DNA of 64,000 nucleotides, taken from assembly GCA_007922195.1 (NCBI GenBank), contig ML682038.1:501208-565207 (forward strand), given 5' to 3'. The position numbers and the translations under genes are program-made. Under the pieces are notes generated by a model. It saw only the letters and a program-made list of their open reading frames with translations, searched no databases and was not told the DNA's origin. The stretch comes from Podocnemis expansa. Its lineage: Eukaryota; Chordata; Testudines; Podocnemididae. Numbering within the stretch: position 1 is the first letter of the stretch; the number at the start of each line of letters is the position of its first letter. Positions 58,091-64,000 of this stretch are shown one piece after another.

Positions 58091-58175
58091 TGCCTCTGAA
58101 GTGGGTTGGAGCCCATGAAAGCTTATGCCCAAAGAAATTTGTTAGTCTTCAAGGTGCCAAAGGACTTTTGCTGTC
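58091..58175 (+). mobile_element. Penelope-type repeat, 3' end variant
   Basis: Contains gaagtgggttggagcccatg, aaagcttatgcccaaagaaa, gttagtcttcaaggtgcca and aaggacttttgctg. It differs from the other copies (gggttggagccc in place of gggattttctccc), so it belongs to another subfamily. Confidence 0.6.
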
Positions 58176-58363
58176 TTAATGATCACTTTGTGTGCTGGGA
58201 AATAAACAGTGTTTAAAAGTACAGTGAATTATGTTTGCATAGTCATGGTTATGAATCTCAAACCCCAAGTGATGCAATCAGACATAGGATGATCAACCAT
58301 TTCAGACTATAAATTCATGAATTGTTAATTCTCATTGTCAGATACTACCATCATCACTTAAAC

Positions 58364-58900
58364 CAGTGGTTCCCAACCTTTTCCAGACTGGGGACCCTTT
58401 TTAAAATGAAAAAACTTTGTTCCTCCTCACCAACCAACTGAAGCTGGTATGTAGCAGTGCAAAATGTGGCCCCCCCAGGGGAAGAATGAAGCCCCCACCC
58501 ATGGAATCCAGCCCTCATGGCTCCAGCAGAGACCTTTGCTGCTCCTGCCTGGGGGTGGAGCCACTGAGGCCATGGCCCCCTCTGCCCCTCCACCCCCAGT
58601 CTTCCCCACCCACTGGCCTGTTCTATGATCCCCCAGCTCCTCCCTGGCCCCCCAACCCCCTTTTCTCCCCCTTATCTGGCCAGAGCTGCTGCTACCTGGC
58701 CCTCTCACAGGCTACTCTCCCTGAGCATGCTCGGGACAGAAATTTTAAAAACTCCCAGCTTGGGGGAAACTCTCCTGGTTGGAAGCCTGGGCCTCTATTG
58801 CAACCCAAGACCCTGGTAGTATCTGGCCTCAGCTCCAAGCCGGTCTGTGGACCCCCTGCATTAACTCCGCTGACCCCTGGCCCTGGTTAGGGAACCACTG
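58364..58900. mobile_element. Non-autonomous hAT element, C-rich
   Basis: Left end CAGTGGTTCCCAACCTTTTC; right end read inward CAGTGGTTCCCTAACCAGGG. Flanks acttaaac (58356-58363) and actcaact (58901-58908) are a decayed 8-bp duplication. The 157-codon Pro-rich frame inside is a consequence of base composition. Confidence 0.8.
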
Positions 58901-59466
58901 ACTCAACTTATACAATGAGTCTTTGAGATGTGGATTATTTTTACCTTTGCTGGTCATCTTAATCCTTCACTGGAGCCCTCTTTCTGGCATGAAGATAAAC
59001 ACAAGAGGCCTGTACATTTACACACAACTTCAGTAAATCCAGCAATGTTGTTTGTCAAACTGGCAAAGCAAAGATGCATTCAGCTGGGCATATGTCAGTT
59101 CTCTTTTTGGTTAACGTTACTAGTATACAGCCATGATTTTTGCATTTGTGAATTCTCCTTATCCCACTACAACAATGGCAGCAGGACCTTAGATAACAGC
59201 ACTCAGTTTTCATATTTGAGAGCTTTACACCTGTAAAAACTGTCTGCTAAAATGTAGATCTCCTGAAATCGAAGTCTTTTTCTAGAAGGAACAGTATGTA
59301 ACGAGCCATAAAAGGTGGGGTGGGGACAAAAATCTGCAGCAGGCAGTGCTTTTAGGAATCAGTGAAAACTTGTTTTCAAAATCTATATTTGAAATCATAT
59401 GACTTGTTTTTCTCAGTCTGAAGCACTGTAAGGAAAAAGAAAAGGTCTTTTTCAAATTTGTTACAG

Positions 59467-59967
59467 AAAAGAAAGGCACACTTGGGGGTGATATCTTGAA
59501 CCTTCTGCTAAAAGAAGAGAGAGAAAATACCAAAAATATGGATAAAAGACTGTATGTGGATTACAATAGCCGGTCACTACCAGTAAGCAAAACAGCTGAG
59601 AAAGATGTCTGCATAAGCAGCAAAAGAAGGAGAATTTGTGCAACTCAGAACCTTTCTTTTATGGAGGCTGGTCTAGTGTCAACAGCACCTGCTCAGCTCC
59701 ATGACATCTACAGTTAACCATCTGTGCCAGTAAAGTCAGAGCTGGCAGGAGAGTTAAGATGAAGATCTGCATTGGAAGACAATTGCTTTCAGCTGTCATG
59801 GGAGGATCTCCAGCTGGAAGAGGTTGAAGACATGGGGGAGGGGGTAGAGGTGCATAGTGAGGAAGAAAACCCATTTGCTGTTCTTGAAAAATTGATGAAG
59901 GAAAATCAAACACTAAGGAAAGAAAATGCACATTTAAAACAGGTGCTACTAGCAGTCCAAAATTCAG
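59467..59967 (+). pseudogene. Exon-like coding stretch with leucine-zipper-like end, two in-frame stops
   Basis: One reading frame runs from an acceptor-like ttgttacag (ends 59466) to a donor CAG|GTAAGC (59965-59973). It opens with GDILNLLLKEERENTKN, has a basic patch SSKRRR, then an acidic segment (WEDLQLEEVEDMGEG) and a heptad-like end, LEKLMKENQTLRKENAHLKQ. Two stops (TAA 59715-59717, TGA 59760-59762) divide it, but the frame is kept on both sides. The composition is unlike any repeat here. I do not recognise the protein. It may be a dead exon, a pseudogene or chance; a real gene is possible if the stops are assembly errors. Confidence 0.3.
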
Positions 59968-59973
59968 GTAAGC

Positions 59974-60997
59974 TTGTTCTTATTCTATGATTCCTGACAA
60001 AATTTGAAACTGTCTCCTCAGACAGGAAAGATTAATATTTTTATAGTTTTTGAGCAAACATTTTACCATCAATAAGTTTAGTCAACTAGAGACTCATCTG
60101 TTTTGTAAATCTGGGCTCCTGGAGCCTTTATTATTCATTCTCAGTAGTAGTATGTCACTGGGAATTGAGGGCTTCCAGGACCACAGAGGAGATGTTCAGC
60201 ATTACCAGGATCAAGCCCTGGTGTGGAGGTGTTGTGACAGATTTCCTATACAGCTTTGCCCATGCATCATAGTGATGACCTACAGCCACCTCCTACACAG
60301 GTCCCAGACCTGGAGTACCCTTGGAAAAAGACTGCCAGCTGTTGTCAGATAGTGGTGAATGGTCAGATATCTAATGGGAATCAGAATGGGTTCACCACAT
60401 TCATTCTGACTCCCAGCACAACATCAAGGTTATTCATAATATTTATTAGCAAGTTCTCACTTTTGTTTAACAGCCCTTTAGACATTGGAAGATGAGATCT
60501 GACGTTTTATCCTTCTCCTTTAGTGAATCAACATATGCATTTGTCCTTGGAAACTTGCTCATGAATTGTGCGCAGCTGGCACTGATACCTTTTGAAAGAA
60601 ACAGTAGTGCCTGTGTTTTGAATGGAAATAATATATTTATTGGGTGTCAGAAGTAATTGCACATAGGTTATGTAAAGAGTAAATCAGATTTGAGGCCAAC
60701 ATTACAAACTTTGACAAGATTTCAAGGACAGCTGCATTTGTTCTCTCCAGAACAACGTTTTGAATTTTCCTTCCACATATGAACTTTGAATTTTTATTTG
60801 AATAACAAATGCTAAACTTGCCATTTTTTTGCTCCTTGCAACATGAGGCCTGTTGTCAGGGACTGTTACCAACTTCACAGTCTAATGTCTGTTTAACAAC
60901 CAGAAGGGAAAAAAAGTTGTTTCTGTTAAGTAACTGAAAGATAATATTCTGATTATGTGAGAAATGAAACTTGTCACTTACCCAGTGCATTTTCAGA

Positions 60998-61000
<3 letters not shown>
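59974..61000. other. Unassigned sequence
   Basis: No further exon with matching splice signals was recognised downstream of the exon-like stretch. Frames up to 100 codons lack a domain. Confidence 0.45.

Positions 61001-61046
<46 letters not shown>
61001..61046. repeat. (GT)23 microsatellite
   Basis: Uninterrupted GT dinucleotides for 46 bp, probably length-polymorphic. Confidence 0.98.
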
Positions 61047-61048
<2 letters not shown>

Positions 61049-61153
61049 AAAACAATGTAAATCCCTGATTTTTGTCTCTTGCTGTTTACAGCGTGATCCA
61101 AAGACTATTGAAGACAATGGGAATCTTTCCATTGACTTATGAGTCTGTGGGGG

Positions 61154-61387
61154 AAAAAAGGCAAGGAGTCTTGTGGCACGTAAAGACTAACAGATTTATT
61201 TATCGCATGAGCTTTTGTGGGAGAATATCCCACTTTGTCAGATGCTTTGAAGAGCTCTTCAAAGTGTCTGACAAAGTGGGATATTCTCCCATGAAAGCTC
61301 ATGCGATAAATAAATCTGTTAGTCTGTAAGTGCCACAAGACTCCTTGCTTTTTTGCTTTACTAGACTAACACGGCTGCCCATTTGAA
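61154..61387. mobile_element. Penelope-type repeat, foldback with long arms
   Basis: Reverse arm (caaggagtcttgtggcacg ... gagaatatcccactttgtca) and forward arm (tgacaaagtgggatattctc ... gtgccacaagactccttg, ending gactaacacggctgccc) meet at gctttgaagagctcttcaaa, itself a palindrome. Both arms share the rare atatccc/gggatat variant seen nowhere else in the window, so they derive from one event or were homogenised. Confidence 0.75.
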
Positions 61388-62782
61388 TCAGTCTATGAAT
61401 TGTCCTTATTGCTCTGACACCTGCTGTTGAAAGGAGGGATAGACCAAGCTGTGTGCATCTTTGAGATTTGCTGAATTCTGTCATAACCTTGATGCTCTGA
61501 ACGGTTACATATTGTGCCTGCAGTCCATGCATACAGCTGTCATTGGCAACAGTGGGAGTTGTGCATATGGATCAAGGGTACAATAAGTCATTTTTGTCTG
61601 GTCTTCTGAAAACAGTTCATCATGATCTGGCAGCCTCTGTACAGAACATCATTTGGGGAAACAGTCTCCAGCAATAAATCCACTGATAGATCATATGGTT
61701 ATACTTCATGTTACACAGATGTACTAAGGGCTCCAAAGGTTACATGATACATTCACTGAAGCATACAGGTTTGGATGAGGAATAGCATTATCCTCGTGAA
61801 CAGAGAGGTTTTAAACATAGAGCCGAAAAGAATAGCTGAAAGATTGTTTGCTTGTTTTTCTCTATGCACATGCTTCATGCATTTCATTTTGGTCTGAATT
61901 TTTGTTGAGAAGAGTCCTCCTACTGCTTTCCCCTTTTTTGTAATTGCATTTGCTCTCTCTGACTGTAATACCATCAGTGATAGATATTATATATTTAAAA
62001 TGTGACCTACATACAGCAGTATTAACTCAACCATTTACAGAGTAAGTGTTTGTATTAATTTAGATGGAATATATGGGGCAAAGGTGCTAACATAACACAA
62101 TCACTGTCCATCATTAAACAGTGTTAAATAAGATTAGGAGTTTGGTATACAGAGGCCTCAGTCTGCTTAGTATTATGACAAATTCACCATTAAAAATCCT
62201 TTTAAACTTTAATAAAAGATAAAGAAAAGGAAAGCAGCTGAAACATTTGAAATATAAAATATTAGATTTGGCTTTTATTTTAATGACACTCCTTGCTCCC
62301 ATTTTATAGAGAGTGAGTCTTAAAAAGAAAAAGCTCCTTGTGTGACACTCTGAGATGGTGTCCTTCGAAGGAGAAGAGGAGAAGTTAGTTGATATGGGTT
62401 TGAACTGTTGCTATTGTTAAAGTCCAATCCCATTTCATTCAAAGCAGTGGGTGGAATTGAGCTGGACCTAGTACAAGTGGTGATGTTATCTAAGTCCCTC
62501 TCTCTGGCTGGGTCTGGTCAGAACCAGAAAGTCGACCACGAGTGATTTTGCAGTCGGCTTTCCCCAAATGTGTAATTGTGGCTTACAAAGTTGCAGCCAT
62601 TTATGCAAGGAATTTTATGTTCCTTACGTGAATGGCAGTCGACTGCCACTGAAAAAGCCCTAAGTATAGACTGGGGCTTCAAGGATCCAAAAAGGGAATG
62701 ATGTGTGGAACAGTCTGTCTCCTCATTATTTTGTCCACAAATTAAGCCTGTTATCTGACATAACAATTTTGGCTAACTGATT
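61388..62782. other. Unassigned AT-rich sequence
   Basis: No supported features; frames at most 82 codons. Confidence 0.5.
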
Positions 62783-62961
62783 CAGTGGTTCTCAACCATG
62801 GTGTTGAGACACATCATTGTGTTGCCGCACCATGGTAATTGTGTTGCAGAAATCTGGGGAGACGGCTGGTTTTGGCCTGGAGGGGGGTGGGCTGGTGTGT
62901 CCTGTAGGGTTGCAATAAGCCACCAAGTGTGTTGCGACCTGCAAAAGGCTGAGAACCACTG
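62783..62961. mobile_element. Short non-autonomous hAT element with 7/8 matching TSD
   Basis: Left end CAGTGGTTCTCAACCATGG; right end read inward CAGTGGTTCTCAGCCTTTTG. Flanks aactgatt (62775-62782) and gactgatt (62962-62969). 179 bp. Confidence 0.88.
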
Positions 62962-62994
62962 GACTGATTCATTATGCCACACTTTTCTTAGTTA

Positions 62995-63274
62995 CCATAT
63001 TTGCGGTCAGGAGGGAATTTTCCCCTAGACCATATTGGCTAGAGCTCTGGGGCTTTTTCTCCTTCCTCTGTAGTGTGGCACATGGCTCACTTGCCGGTAG
63101 ATTCTCTGTATCTTAAAGTCTTTAAATCATTATTGTAAGACTTCAATAACTCAATCATAGAATAGAGGTTTATTGCAGGAGTGGGTAGGTGAGGTTTTGT
63201 GGCCTGCATTGCGCAGGAGATCAGAGTAGATGATCATATTGGTCCCTTCTGACCTTAGAGTCTCTGAGTCTGTG
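62995..63274 (+). mobile_element. CR1 LINE 3' UTR fragment
   Basis: Contains ggtcaggagggaattttccc, ctagaccatattggctagag, tgtggcctgcattgcgcagg, agatgatcatattggtccct and ends ttagagtctctgagtctgtg: the CR1 3' UTR and tail, forward. No coding part is left. Confidence 0.85.
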
Positions 63275-64000
63275 CGATCTTAACACAGTTCTCTATCTGT
63301 CAGTCAGTCTTTTTGTTTGCAGTAATTCAGTCTTTCTCCCCTTCATATCTTTTCCCATCAATGTATGTTGTATAGGCTATTATGAGATTTTATGAACTTT
63401 CACTTAAGTTTTAGCAATGAGCTCACAGCAAGGGTGAACATGTAGGTTCAATTATTACAATAATGTACTTTAAAACATATCCCCTTGCTGGGATGATGTG
63501 GACATACAGCAGCTCAGTAGAACTCGAGTAGGCAACAACGTCTCATGGAGCTCTCAGGTCCAGAACATAACCAAGCCTACAGTGAGGCTTCAGGCCCATA
63601 AACTCCACACTCATATTCCCCACCAATTTGGTGGATCTGAAAATATAAAGGAGAATCTCATTTTAATTTTTAAGCACATTTCTACTTCCCTCCTTTGAGA
63701 GGCCAGCCTGGTTGGAATAAAATTGAATTGAAAGAAGATCAGTAATGTGTTTGCCTTCACAGACCATATTTAGGGGCTGTGAAAACTATGGTCATTGGTC
63801 CCTTTTTTCCCTGCAAGAGTTCAAAATGAATCTAGGATGCGAGGACAGTTTCACCCAAACTGCTACTGATGGCATTAGATCTGTCATGCACTGTCTCCTA
63901 AGTAACTCTCTACAGGTCATTCATCAGGTGGACAGCCTGTGAATTCACAAAAAAGGGCTTCTCAACAGCATGGGAGGTTACCCAGTGCAGTAGCCTAGGT
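63275..64000. other. Unassigned sequence
   Basis: No feature supported in the last 0.7 kb. Confidence 0.5.

Noticed and set aside
58417..58890. 157-codon Pro/Leu-rich frame
   Set aside because: Entirely inside a C-rich hAT element with paired CAGTGGTTCCC ends.

Overview
This is vertebrate nuclear DNA. No bacterial-style operon, intact cellular gene, rRNA gene or functional tRNA gene could be supported. The mix of mobile elements points to a non-avian sauropsid, most likely a turtle, with a crocodilian not excluded. The signs are CR1 and L3 LINEs, a tRNA-headed SINE with a CR1-type tail, Penelope-like retroelements, Ty3/gypsy elements with a SCAN-like Gag, many hAT-type non-autonomous transposons and AT-rich foldback MITEs. 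Family names come from recalled features of these families, not from a database search.

Layout. 0-10 kb: two LTR-like pieces, a SINE, a foldback MITE, then a degenerate Ty3/gypsy element (6.2-10.2 kb). Its 5' LTR is broken by a hAT element with a perfect 8-bp target duplication and by an AT-rich MITE with a 3-bp target duplication. Its SCAN-like/zinc-knuckle gag is split by a CR1 tail. 10-18 kb: mostly unassigned AT-rich sequence, one LTR-like block, three MITEs and a roughly 490-bp near-palindrome at 16.75-17.24 kb. 18.0-20.9 kb: a second Ty3/gypsy element with the order LTR-integrase-RT-RNase H-LTR, the order known for Gmr1-like elements; its RT catalytic Asp pair is lost. 25.7-28.6 kb: two more LTR-like blocks. 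32.9-34.8 kb: a folded-back Penelope-like element carrying an L3 insertion and a MITE. 36.0-39.5 kb: a long CR1 carrying three later insertions. 41.5-51.7 kb: a dense run of a TTCGAA-rich MITE, an old L3 with two hAT insertions, a TIR element holding a MITE, and two adjacent CR1s, one with a 306-codon RT reading frame. 52-64 kb: Penelope-type foldbacks, four hAT-type elements or CR1 tails, a (GT)23 microsatellite and one exon-like stretch.

The only stretch that might belong to a cellular gene is 59467-59967. It has a splice-like acceptor and donor and a leucine-zipper-like C-terminal segment, but two in-frame stops, so it is best read as a decayed exon or pseudogene. The window otherwise reads as intergenic or intronic DNA. 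Its main value is the layered record of insertions: several target-site duplications can be read directly, and they give a relative order of transposition events.
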